64,000 bases of DNA, taken from positions 39,187,027 to 39,251,026 of the forward strand of contig CM049308.1 in assembly GCA_026874595.1 (NCBI GenBank), given 5' to 3'. How positions within the stretch are numbered: position 1 is the first letter of the stretch; each line of letters begins with the position of its first letter. A program made the translations under genes and the position numbers. This document shows, one piece after another, positions 25,401 through 37,110 of this stretch. The DNA comes from Sipunculus nudus. Its lineage: Eukaryota; Annelida; Sipuncula; Golfingiida; Sipunculidae. The notes beneath the pieces were generated by a model, which saw nothing but the letters and a program-made list of their open reading frames with translations, did no database searches and was not told the origin of the DNA.

Positions 25401-26300
25401 GAGTCCACTCCCCCTGGCGGCAGTCTTGACATATTTTATGGTAGCAAATAGCTGCTATTTGCGCTTGCGACTCGTTGGGACCCCTCTGCCTGGCCGCTGA
25501 GATCTCCTCTCCCCCTGGCGGCAGTCTTGACAATTTTTATGGTAGCAAATAGCTGCTTTTTGCGCGTGCGATTCATGGGGCCCCTGTGGCAGGCCTCTGA
25601 GATCTCCACTCCCCCTTGTGGCGGTCTTAACACCTTTTCTGGTAGCAAATAGCTGCTATTTGCGCGTGCGACTCATGGGGACCCCTCCGCAGGTTGCTGA
25701 CCTATCCACTCCCCCTGGCGGTAGTCTTGACAGCTTTTATGGAAGCAAATAGCTGCTATTTGCGCGTGCGATTCATAGGACCCCTGTGGCCGTCCTGTCT
25801 CTAGTCCACTCCCTCTGGCGGCAATCTTAACTCTTAATGCGATGCTACCAGAAATTGTACCCCCTCTGAATTTTTTTTAGGGTAGCAAATAGCTGCTATT
25901 TGCGCGTGCGATTCATGGGGGTCCCTCTGTCTGCCCGCACTCATGTCCACTCCCCCTGGCGGCAGCCATAACGCTCAATGCGATACTACTATAAATTTTA
26001 CCCCCTCCTAAATTTTTTAGGGTAGCAAATAGCTGCTATTTGCGCGTGCGATTCATGGGGCCCCTCTGTCTGCCCGCTCTTATGTACACTCCCCCTGGCG
26101 GCAGTCTTAACACTCAATGCGATGCTACTATATATTTAACCCCATCCCAATTTTTTTAGGGTAGCTAATAGCAGCTATTTGCGCGTGTCATTCAAGAGGG
26201 CCACTGTGGCTGGCCGCTCTCATTTCACTCCCCCTGCCGGCAACCTTAACATTAATGCGATGCTTCTATAAATTTTATCCCCTCCCAATTTTTTTTAGGG
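22400..26300. repeat. Right subterminal satellite array (about 33 hairpin units)
   Basis: Units of about 100 or 140 bp each carry GGTAGCAAATAGCTGCTATT followed by TGCGC, with 9-bp arms GCAAATAGC/GCTATTTGC around a single T, then tccactccccctggcggcag. Longer units add cactcaatgcgatgctacta plus a T/C-rich stretch. The hairpin is much better conserved than the spacers. Open frames (up to 87 codons) simply translate the repeats. Confidence 0.95.
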
Positions 26301-26649
26301 TACTACAGGCTGCCAAAGCTTCCAGCCCCCCTCCCCCCCCCCCCCCCGGCACTTATGAGAAACTGCCTGCGAAAAATCGAAAATTCCCATAAGCTTAACT
26401 ACAGGCCGCTACCGAAAACCGACAGTTCCCCGCCTATCTAGACAGACAGAGTGAAAGAGAAAGGGAAAGAGAATGAGGGGAGGGAAAATACTACATATTT
26501 ACTTATCTTTATATATGTATATGCTATGTGTGTGAACAAAGATTTCTCGGGGAAATGATTCTGAAATAGTTGGGTTAAAGTAGGGTCTGTTAAACTTTTT
26601 TTTGAAAAGCCATAATGGGCATTACTTGGACATAATTTGAAAGTCGCGC

Positions 26650-27235
26650 GTACACCATTCGTGTAAATTACGTGCTTGAACGTGCCAGACATACCTCATC
26701 GAGTGTCATACAAGATAAGCAATAAGGGTAGATATGATTTACTTTAAAAAAAATGGAAGCGGAAATGGAACGGCATATATCGTCTGTCTGAAAAAAAAGT
26801 GTCTACGAGCAGCGTCAAGTACAGGGTAACCGGTCAACCGACTCGTGCAATCACTCCTAGCGGGATTCAGGCAGGAGAAACCGTTCATCGCGCGTAATTA
26901 TTATATTATAGCTCTTTTTTTAGTGTGAAGTATTGATGGGTTTGTCCCAGTGGCAACAAGAGGCCTTTCTTTAGATCTTCCTCATCCATGGCCCGCACCT
27001 TTTATGTCTCCAATATATAATACACTTCTCGTCTGTTAGTTCATTCCGATTCACAGAAAAGAGCTAAATGCTAGACTCGTGACAGCCACATGAAACAGAT
27101 CTCGAGGCTGTGCGCGGCAATAAGAAAAATACTAGAATTTAGGGGACTGTCTGGAACCTACCCATATAGCACGTCATCTCATGGTATACATTCAGGTCAC
27201 ATTAGAGACAAATACGGGTCCTAGAGTCAATGAAC
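26650..27235. other. No gene recognised
   Basis: Low-complexity, non-coding on both strands. Confidence 0.5.
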
Positions 27236-27239
27236 ACGT

Positions 27240-27470
27240 CCAAAACTTAGGTGGTCATTGTTGGCCTCCGCCAAGAGTGTCTGCATTCATTTCACTGAGT
27301 GTGTATTTGTGCACGTCCACTGACCAGTTGTGAACGGAATCTGATGATTTTTTTCAGGGTGTTTCGGGCTGGGCCAATACAGAATCGATTAGACTTATGT
27401 GTGGACATGGCACATGATCCGGATTCAGGAAGGTCATCAAGGCATAGTAACAAATCTTAAGTCACTTTGG
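27240..27470. repeat. Dispersed repeat R2, copy 1
   Basis: Begins 'ttggcctccgccaagagtg' and ends 'atccggattcaggaaggtca', a layout I recognise from widely dispersed invertebrate repeats. Related pieces are at 40.98-41.19 and 58.86-59.11 kb. Confidence 0.55.
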
Positions 27471-27699
27471 ACTAATAAGTGAATAGTTAATTTGATATGA
27501 TATTTCTCTATTTTAGTATGAAAAAAATCGGAGACACAGTTTGGCCTGAGAATCATGAATGATGAAACGCCAAGTAAATACCGTTCAAGTTTTTTTCTAT
27601 TAATACTGTTGTATGGTCATTTATAAACGGCCACTTAAGCTAAGACATCGCTTTTGATGAGCTGAACGTAAAAAAACGAGTTCATAAAAACAAATCTTG

Positions 27700-27985
27700 A
27701 TATTAGATAAACAGTACAATGAGAGTACATACCGCCAACAATGTAAACGTGTGGTAACCTTGCATAAGGTTTTATGTTTCCAGTATATTTTTGTGTTTAG
27801 ATATATCATATTTGATAGTAAACTCAGAAATGGAACCATAGCCTATCAGATAATTATTGATATATTTTATTTCCAATAGATAAATATTATTCTCTGAATA
27901 TGGGGGGATGGGGTTGATTATGAAAACGTGTGTGTGCGGAAGGGGGGATATATCCCTCCCCCCGTGTTCAGGCCCATGGTTATAT
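27700..27985. repeat. Dispersed repeat R3, copy 1
   Basis: 'gatagtaaactcagaaatgg' and a GGGGGGATATATCCCTCCCC palindromic end followed by caggcccatgg pair with 39770-40010. Confidence 0.6.
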
Positions 27986-28021
27986 CATCATCTAAGGACG
28001 TTGTATGTGTTGCTTGAAAGA

Positions 28022-28445
28022 ACAGGACAGGTCGATACTAGATAGCATACCTCTCGGACAGGTCGATACTAGATAGCATACCACTCAGACAGGTCGACAC
28101 TGGATTGCAAACAACTTGGACAGGTCGATACTTCATAGCATACCACAAGAACAGGTCGATACTAGATAGCATACCACAAGGACAGGTCGACACTAGATAG
28201 GAAACAACTCGGACAGGTCGATACTAGATAGCATACCAATCAGACAGGTCATTACTAGATAACAAACAACTATAAAATGTCAAAACTAGATAGAACACTA
28301 CTTGAACAGGACAAAACTAGATAGCATACCACTTGGACAGGTCGATACTAAATAGCATGCCACTCGGACAGATCAATACTAGATAGCTTACCACTGGGAC
28401 AAGTCGATACTTGATAGCATACCACTCGGAGAGGTCGATAGGTTC
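28022..28445. repeat. About 32-bp minisatellite (about 13 copies)
   Basis: Unit ggacaggtcgatactagata plus gcataccactc, repeated head to tail with point differences. Confidence 0.95.
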
Positions 28446-28449
28446 TCTT

Positions 28450-29690
28450 ATGTTATAGAGGGGCAAAACATCGCAAGGACAAAAGTTTAAGATTTAAAAT
28501 ATCTTTGCACGTCGCAACTTTTTCTCATATTCATGCTCAATCAGAAATTTAGGAGACATTATCTTGACAAACATCCAGAAAAATCGACGTAGGAGGTGGT
28601 GTTCGCTGGACCTGAACCAAAACTTTAGTTCAGTTTATTAAATCTGCCCGCAAACTGAAGAACAGATCCGAATTGTTCAGGGGCTTTAGACTGGGTTTAC
28701 AGAAAAGTCCATTAATTTACCGAAAAATAGCCAAATACACACAAAAAAAACAGGTATATAATACATATTTATGCTATACCATTGTGTTTGCAGACGTACG
28801 CTCAAGGAAAACACATACAGACAACACCAGTTAGAGTGAAGCGCGGTTTAGTTTATTCCAAGTAATAAAACTTTTTACAAGAGTGATAACCCAAGGGAAC
28901 AGGCTTGCACTCAGTTCGGCTCTTGGTCCTACTCTACCCATCCGGTCGCGATCTTCGTCTAGCTAAAATCTAACAATATATTTTAACCAATCAAAGCGCT
29001 GGCAACTCTACATGGATAAACATCAGAACAAATATGATTGATAATAAACCCTACTAGTAATCTAGGGGTGCCACCCCTGCGGGCCGTGTCACATACATGG
29101 TTCAATTACTACCACAAGGAAGTACCGGGCGGCATAGCGGGGGGGGGGGGGGCTCACACATTTAGGAAACTGTCAACGTGATAACGTAACACGAATGGCA
29201 GTACATGGCAGCTTGACTAAATTGTTCACTGAGGCTTATAATTAAACATACACAGAGTCCCGATTTGTCCTTTGCAGCTGTACATACACAATAGTTCAAT
29301 TTACACTACAAGTTAAGGCTTTTAGTCATTCATTGCTACCCAATAAGTTACACAATTGGTTCTACATTTTGAGGAACCGAGCGGCATTCAGCGCTTCTAG
29401 AGAATACACGAAAATACAGCACATATCTATTTCTTATTGACATACATATAGGAAATGCTAACATAAATAAAATGTTATCAGAATGTTCATAAATATACAA
29501 ATAAGGTCATTATAACAATGACGGACCACATGGCAAATACAATCTTCAGTGTAAAAAGGGAATATTCTTATTTATGATATTATGTATATCATCACAAATT
29601 ACAGATATCGAATTCAATGATTAATATACGATACATTTGAATATTCTCATGGGGCATTAAGAATATTACAGTTTGACCTGATCATTTAAA
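28450..29690. other. No gene recognised
   Basis: No coding frame above 60 codons with any motif; a G run lies near 29.14 kb. The rest is unremarkable AT-rich DNA. Confidence 0.5.
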
Positions 29691-29694
29691 ATTT

Positions 29695-29945
29695 GAAAAC
29701 ATAACAGGTAGGTAGGTAAGCAGGAATTGAAGGGCATATGAGCGAGGACTGATCGGCTGACAAAACCAGAGGAGTGTGTTGATTGACCTAAACAGTCTGT
29801 CATAATAAAATACACAATAGGCGGCTTGTGTCCTAAAAAGGTTAAAACACTGATATGGTAGTCGGGGTATTGATGATATGGCACATCTAGACAGGGTAAT
29901 GAAAGACCTGTGTGAAAGTGAGCTGTCTGGTCCTGTTACGGGGCC
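29695..29945. repeat. Dispersed repeat R1, copy 2
   Basis: Aligns with 14880-15120 ('gatcggctgacaaaaccag', 'gacctgtgtgaaagtgagc'). The short open frames on the minus strand are not gene-like. Confidence 0.6.
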
Positions 29946-29949
29946 TATC

Positions 29950-31370
29950 ATTGAGTAAACAGCTCAAGCGGGGCGAAATAGGTTAACTAGCCTAGGTTAT
30001 GTTAGCCATTGATGAGCTTTCATAAAGAATACTCACTGGCTAATATGTAGAGGAGAAAATTATATGATTTCATTTGTTATGTCTGGTAAAACCTCACATT
30101 GTGTAGTGTTTTATATATATCCATCTTTGACAGAGGTGGAAAATCCGAGCCTTTATAATCAAGTGATTTCAATCAGTATATATATATATGGGGCCTAATC
30201 CGATATCTGACGGTTATAACAGACGTTCTGATGAAAGGAGCGCGATCGCTCCGACGAACAAACGCTCTCCTACGTTTTCGGAGCTAAAGGAAAAAGTGTT
30301 GTTTTACCCAGAATATTCCAAATTTACCAATTTAATTATGAATGTATGCTCTTTTTAAGCTATTGATTGAATGTAAAATATTTTCAAACGTCATATATAT
30401 ATGTGTGTGTGTGTGTTTGTGTATGTGTGTGTACGGTTGTTCAGCTTTATGTTCGATTAACAGTTTCACTTAATCATATATGTGTCTCGGTTCACGAGGC
30501 AACTCTAGAAATAACCTATGACCCAAGTCAAGAGTCAAGAAAAAAAATGGATTAAAAAGTGAAAAACTCAGGGGAACGAGGTCTCTAACAGAGAAAAAAA
30601 ATCATTGTTTCCTGTTTATTAATTTAAATAAAAGTAATAATTAAGACGTCTAGATGTAAATATAATCATGTTACCATGTCAACTGACTGTCACCGCTTAA
30701 AACTAAGTCGCATGATTTAATTAATAGCATAAAACCTGAACGTAAACGTCAGGAAAGGGACATACAGATCAAGTGCGGGGAAAAACCTTTTTTTTCTCGA
30801 GTCTGATGTGCATTTCTCAAACCGCGAGATTTTGTTTCAAACACCTGCAGCCATCGTCGGCCGCTTTGTCTGACAAAAAGGCCAACCCGAACATTCCACG
30901 GGTCACCGAGGTAACCGGGAGATTGGGGCTGGCACATGCAAATGATTATGACGGAATTCCTATTCAAATTGAGGCATGTGACAAGTTTATCCAATAGCGA
31001 CAGATACACATGAACAGCTGACTTTAACCGGGATGAGACACTACATCTTTTTTTCAGAGCCGAGATAATTATGGGGCAGTGAAATGAATCAAAATATCTT
31101 AACGTTAACATAATGAGACACTACATTTTACTTATGGTAATACAAAGGTTTATTCTACTGTTCAGTCTTTCAAAAGAAGTTACTTTGACAGCGCCTGCTG
31201 TTCAGGACAACCTGCTCCCATTGTAGTTGTGGTGAGAAAATTGCACCTGGTGTATAGACTGGGCAATGGTGTAATATGCTGGTACATGAGTGACGTCATC
31301 AAGGGACGGAGTTGCCGTATAGCCAGTTGCGTAAGAATTATCTCGATGCCTGTGGGTCGATGGTATGAAA
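29950..31370. other. No gene recognised; (GT)n at 30.40-30.43 kb
   Basis: Overlapping open frames on opposite strands at 30.75-31.11 kb (up to 120 codons) share no motif I recognise. An ATGCAAAT octamer occurs near 30.94 kb without promoter context. Confidence 0.45.
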
Positions 31371-34300
31371 TAAATATTAATGCCTGTGGGCAGACGGTAT
31401 ATACTTAATATTGATGCCTGTGTGCCGATTGTATTAATTAAATATTGAATCCAGTGAGCCAAGGGTATAAACTAAATGTTGATGCCCCTAGGCCGATGGT
31501 ATAAACTAAATATTGATGCTATTGAGCCGACGGTATAAACTAAATATTGATGCTAGTGGACCGATGGTATAAAGTAATATTGATGTCTGTTGGCCGATGG
31601 TATTAACTTCAAATTTATGCTAATGGGGAGATGGTATGAACTTAATATTGATGCTAGTAGGCCGATGGTATAAACTAAATTTTGATGAAAGTAGGCCTAT
31701 GGTATTAACTTAAAGTTGGTGCTAGTGGGCCATGATATAAACTAAATATTGATAATAGTAAGCCGTTGATTTAACTGAATATTGATGCCTGTGCGCCGAT
31801 GGTATGAACTAAAAATTGATTTTAATGGGCTGATAATATAAACTAAATACTGATGCGTGTGGGCAGATGGTATATACTTAACATTGATGCCTGTGTGCCG
31901 ATTGTATTAATTAAATATTGAATCCAGTGAGCCAAGGGTATAAGCTAAAGATTGATGCCCCTAGGCCGATGGTATTAAGTAAATATTGATGTCTGTTGGC
32001 CGATGGTATAAACTAAACATTTATGCTAGAGGGCCGATGGTATAAACTTAATATTGGTGCTAGTGGGCCATGATATAAACTAAATTTTGAAACCTGCTGG
32101 CCGATCGTAAAAACAAAAATATTGATGCTAGTTGGTCGATGGTAAAAACTAAATATTGATGCATATTGGCCGATGGTGCAAACTAAATATTGATGCTAGT
32201 GGGCCGATGGTATTAACTAAATATTTATGCTAGAGGGCCGATGGTATAAACGTAATATTGATGCTAGTGGGCCATGATATAAACTAAATATTGAAGCCTG
32301 CTGGTTGATTATAGAAGCAAAAATATTGATCCTAGTTGGTCGATGGTAAAAACTAAATATTGATGAATGTTGGCCGATGGTAAAAACTAAATATTGATGC
32401 TAGTGGGCCGATGGTATTAACTAAATATTTATGCTAGAGGGCCGATGGAATAAACTTAATATTGATGCTAGTGGGCCATGATATATACAAAATATTGAAG
32501 CTTGCTGGGCGATCGTAGAATCAAAAATGTTGATGCTAGTTGGTCGGTGGTAAAAACTAAATATTGATGCCTGTTGGCCGACGGTATAAACTAAATATTG
32601 ATGCTATTTGGCCGATGGTATTAACTAAATATTTATGCTAGAGGGCCGATGGTATAAACTTAATATTGGTGCTAGTGGGCCATGATATAAAATAAATATT
32701 GAAGCCTGCTGGCCGATGGTATAAACTAAATATTGATGCTAGTGGGCCGATTGTAAAAACTATATATTGATGCATGTTGGCCGATGGTAAAAACTAAATT
32801 TTGATGCTAGTGGGCCGATGGAATAAACTAAATATTTATGCTAGAGGGCCGATGGTATAAACGTAATATTGATGCTAGTGGGCCATGATATAAACTAAAT
32901 ATTGAAGCCTGCTGGTTGATTGTAGAAACAAAAATATTGATGCTAGTTGGCGATGGTAAAACCTAAATATTGATGAATGTTGGCTGATGGTAAAAACTAA
33001 ATATTGACGCTAGTGGGTCGCTGGTATTAACTAAATATTTATGCTAAAGGGTCGATGGTATAAACTTAATATTGATGCTAGTGGGCCACGTTATAAACTA
33101 AATATTGAAGCCTGCTGGCCGATCGTAAAAAAACAAAAATATTGATGCTAGTTGGTCGATGGTAAAAACTAAATATTGATGCATGTTGGCCGATGGTAAA
33201 AACTAAATATTGATGCTAGTGGGCCGATGGTATTAACTAGATATTTATGCTAGAGGGCCGATGGTATAAACTTAATATTGATGCTAGTGGGCCATGATAT
33301 AAACTAGATATTGAAGCCTGCTGGTTGATTGTAGAAACAAAAATATTGATGCTAGTTGGTTGATGGTAAAAACTAAATATTGATGAATGTTGGCCGATTG
33401 TAAAAACTATATATTGATGCATGTTGGCCGATGGTAAAAACTAAATTTTGATGCTAGTGGGCCGATGGTATTAACTAAATATTTATGCTAAAGGGTCGAT
33501 GGTATAAACTTAATATTGATGCTAGTGGGCCACGATATAAACTAAATATTGAAGCCTGCTGGCCGATCGTAAAAAAAACAAAAATATTGATGCTAGTTGG
33601 TCGATGGTAAAAACTAAATATTGATGCATGTTGGTCGATGGTAAAAACTAAATATTGATGCCTGTTGGCCGACGGTATAAACTAAATATTGATGCTATTT
33701 GGCCGATGGTATTAACTAAATATTTATGCTAGAGGGCCGATGGTATAAACTTAATATTGGTGCTAGTGGGCCATGATATAAAATAAATATTGAAGCCTGC
33801 TGGCCGATGGTATAAACTAAATATTGATGCTAGTGGGCCGATTGTAAAAACTATATATTGATGCATGTTGGCCGATGGTAAAAACTAAATTTTGATGCTA
33901 GTGGGCCGATGGTATAAACTAAATATTTATGCAAGAGGGCCGATGGTATAAACGTAATATTGATGCTAGTGGGCCATGATATAAACTAAATATTGAAGCC
34001 TGCTGGTTGATTGTAGAAACAAAAATATTGATGCTAGTTGGCGATGGTAAAACCTAAATATTGATGAATGTTGGCCGATGGTAAAAACTAAATATTGACG
34101 CTAGTGGGTCGCTGGTATTAACTAAATATTTATGCTAAAGGGTCGATGGTATAAACTTAATATTGATGCTAGTGGGCCACGATATAAACTAAATATTGAA
34201 GCCTGCTGGCCGATCGTAAAAAAACAAAAATATTGATGCTAGTTGGTCGATGGTAAAAACTAAATATTGATGCATGTTGGCCGATGGTAAAAACTAAATT

Positions 34301-35540
34301 TTGATGCTAGTGGGCCGATGGTATTAACTAAATATTTATGCTAGAGGGCCGATTGTATAAACTTAATATTGATGCTAGTGGGCCATGATATAAACTAGAT
34401 ATTGAAGCCTGCTGGTTGATTGTAGAAACAAAAATATTGATGCTAGTTGGTTGATGGTAAAAACTAAATATTGATGAATGTTGGCCGATGGTAAAAACTA
34501 AATATTGATGCTAGTGGGCCGATGGTATTAACTAAATATTTTTGCTAGAAGGCCGATGGTATAAACTTAATATTGATGCTAGTGGGCCATGATATAAACT
34601 AAATATTGAAGCCTGCTGGCCGATGATATAAACTAAATATTGATGCTAGTGGGCCGATTATAAAAATTAGATATTGATGCATGTTGGCCGAAGGTAAAAA
34701 CTAAATATTGATGCTAGTGGGCCAATGGTATTAACTAAATATTTATGCTAGAGAGCCGATGGCTTAAACTTAATATTTATGCAAGTGGGCCATGATATAA
34801 ACTAAATATTGAAGCCTGCTGGCCGATCGTATAAATAAAAATATTGATGCTAGTTGGTCGATGGTAAAAACTAAATATTGATGCATGTTGACCGATGGTA
34901 AAAATTAAATATTGATGCTAGTGGGCCGATGGTATAAACTAAACATTTATGCTAGAGGGCCGATGGTATAAACTTAAAATGGATGCTAGTGGGCCATGAT
35001 ATAGCAATATTAAAGCCTGCTGGCCGATCGTAGAAACAAAAATATTGATGCTAGTTGGTCGATGGTAAAAAGTAAATATTGATGCATGTTGGCCGATGGT
35101 AAAAACTAAATATTGATGCTAGTAGGCCGATAGTATAAACTTAATATTGATGCTAGTGGGCCGATGGTATTAACTAAATATTATTGCTAGAGTGCCGATG
35201 GTATAAACTTAATATTGATATTAGTGGGCCATGATATAAACTAATTATTGATACTACTAAGCCTATGATTAAGCTAAATATTGATTCCTGTGCGCCGATG
35301 GTATGAACTAAATATTGATACTAGTGGGCTGATGGTATAAACTAAATACTGATACCTGTCAGCCTATGGTATTAACATAATATTGATGCTAGTGTGCACA
35401 TGGTATACACTTAATATTGATGGTATCGGGCATGCAGATGGAATGAACTTAATATTGATTCTACTGGGCAGATGTAATAAACTAGATATTGATGCCAGTG
35501 GGCCGATGGAATAAACTTAATATTGATGCTAAATGTCTAA
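31370..35540. repeat. About 31-bp minisatellite (over 130 copies) with higher-order structure
   Basis: Units of the type gctagtgggccgatggtata plus aactaaatattgat run for about 4.2 kb. Variant units recur in a fixed order: CCTGTTGGCCGACGG at 32570 and 33661, and GACGCTAGTGGGTCGCTGG at 33006 and 34097, both 1,091 bp apart, so a block of about 35 units was copied recently. Confidence 0.95.
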
Positions 35541-35860
35541 TTGTATTTAATTTAGGATACTTTCTCTCAGTTTCTCAGTGCCTATTTTCCACCCGATAAC
35601 AGTCCGTCCTTGACGTCATTGCATTAATTTCAGAGAAAAGCTAAAATCTGTTATTTCCTTAAAAACCGGTGTCAGAAATACTGACTTTCAAGATTTAATA
35701 TATTTCGTCCATACAGAGCTCAGGAGGTGGAAGCATCAGTGGAAAGGTTTTCTCACAGATATTATAAATATATTTTATAGGTATTTGTATTCAATGATGG
35801 GTTTTAGGACATGTTTGCATGACTTATGTATCAAAGAATTCCTTTTTGTCCTCATAACAA
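35540..35860. other. Short unique spacer
   Basis: Sequence between the minisatellite and the inverted-repeat element; nothing recognisable. Confidence 0.5.
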
Positions 35861-37051
35861 GTGACCCGTGGGTCATGACGCTCAGCCGACTGACATGTTC
35901 ACAGTATGTCCTTGCTCAGACAACTAATTAAGATAATATAGGTGGCATTATTGTTCATGCATATTAGCTTAAGTTCATCAAGACCCATAAAAACAACAAA
36001 TTTGATGACAATCAAACCAGCCTTTCATGAAGAATCTGGCAATTCGTGTGTAATTCGCATTATTCCTTGTGTGCTGAAACATACCCCAAAACTCTGAGAA
36101 TATAGGTCACTGTGACCCAATTTCAAGTTTCTGGGGAGAACTTTTGAGGAACTCTCAGGATGTCAAAAATATGGATAACAGAGACCTAATTCCAGGTTTC
36201 CTTAAAGACCTTTCATGGATCTCTCAGGATGTAAAGTGAGAAGATACCAGGTTCAGTGGTTACGACTTGTGGCCTGTTAACGGATGACGCCATCTTTTGA
36301 GGTCTCAAAAATAAAGAACAAAAATCGTAAATAATTGAAAAAATACAAGTGGCGCCACCTGTCTGCAGAAAACTGATGAAACACTCCATCATCAATATCC
36401 ATGCAAAGATTCATGGTGATCAATGAATTAGTTGTTCAGATATTTGAGCTTTTGTATCAAATGTTTCATTATTCTTGGGGGTACTTTGGAGCCCCATAGC
36501 TGGAAGAATATGGGTAACAGAGACCTAATTCCAGGTTTCAATTAAGACCTCTCTAGATGTTAGGTGAGAAGATTCCAGGTCCAGTGGTTACGATTTGTGC
36601 CCTGTTAACAGATGACGGCATCTTTTAAGGTCTCAAAAATAGATAAAAACATATCGATGACGGGAGGATTGAGATGAAATTTTTGGCTTAAAATGCATCC
36701 TCAATCTTTCTAAAGTAGTGGGTCCAGTGACCTCGACTTTTGATCTCATGACCCCAGAATGAACAGCTCTTACTTTACAGGTGGGCCATATATAAGTCAA
36801 AATTGAAACCAATATTTTAAAACAAACTGATGTTATCATCTGAAAACTAATATGTGGATAGATGCCCCCAATTACCTTTCTAAATAAGTGATACTGTGAC
36901 CTTGACCTTTGACCTCATAACCCCAAAATTGATCAGAATCTTCCCCTAATGCCATGTTAGCAATATCTTGAAGATGATTGTCCACCTGATGATCGGGTCT
37001 CATCCCGTGAAACAGACTGTTGTAAATTTACAGTGTTGTTTTTCTTCAGCG

Positions 37052-37110
<59 letters not shown>

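Larger units (their letters stand above)
15588..26433. mobile_element. 10.8-kb insertion with terminal inverted repeats and subterminal satellite arrays
   Basis: The left end GCGGGGAACTGTCGGTTTT (15588-15606) is matched exactly, inverted, by 26415-26433; weaker similarity ('tatgggattctt' / 'tatgggaatttt' inverted) continues inward. The flanks are two halves of one repeat unit, so the element interrupts it. Inside the ends lie arrays sharing GGTAGCAAAT: 15.6-16.87 kb on the left and 22.4-26.3 kb on the right. The middle holds a dead LINE, a nested G-run element and a pogo-like MITE. No transposase was found, so it is non-autonomous. No clean target duplication is visible (ATAT against CTAT at the borders). 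Superfamily unknown. Confidence 0.75.

Noticed and set aside
22400-26300. Possible CRISPR-like array (palindromic repeat separated by spacers)
   Set aside because: Spacers are themselves repeats of one another with variable length, and the genome is eukaryotic. This is satellite DNA.
15580-26440. 4-bp target-site duplication (ATAT/CTAT) for the 10.8-kb element
   Set aside because: Only three of four bases match in TA-rich DNA, so it is not evidence.
30749-31111. 120-codon minus-strand open frame
   Set aside because: No recognisable domain, overlaps an opposite-strand frame, and no supporting splice or promoter context.
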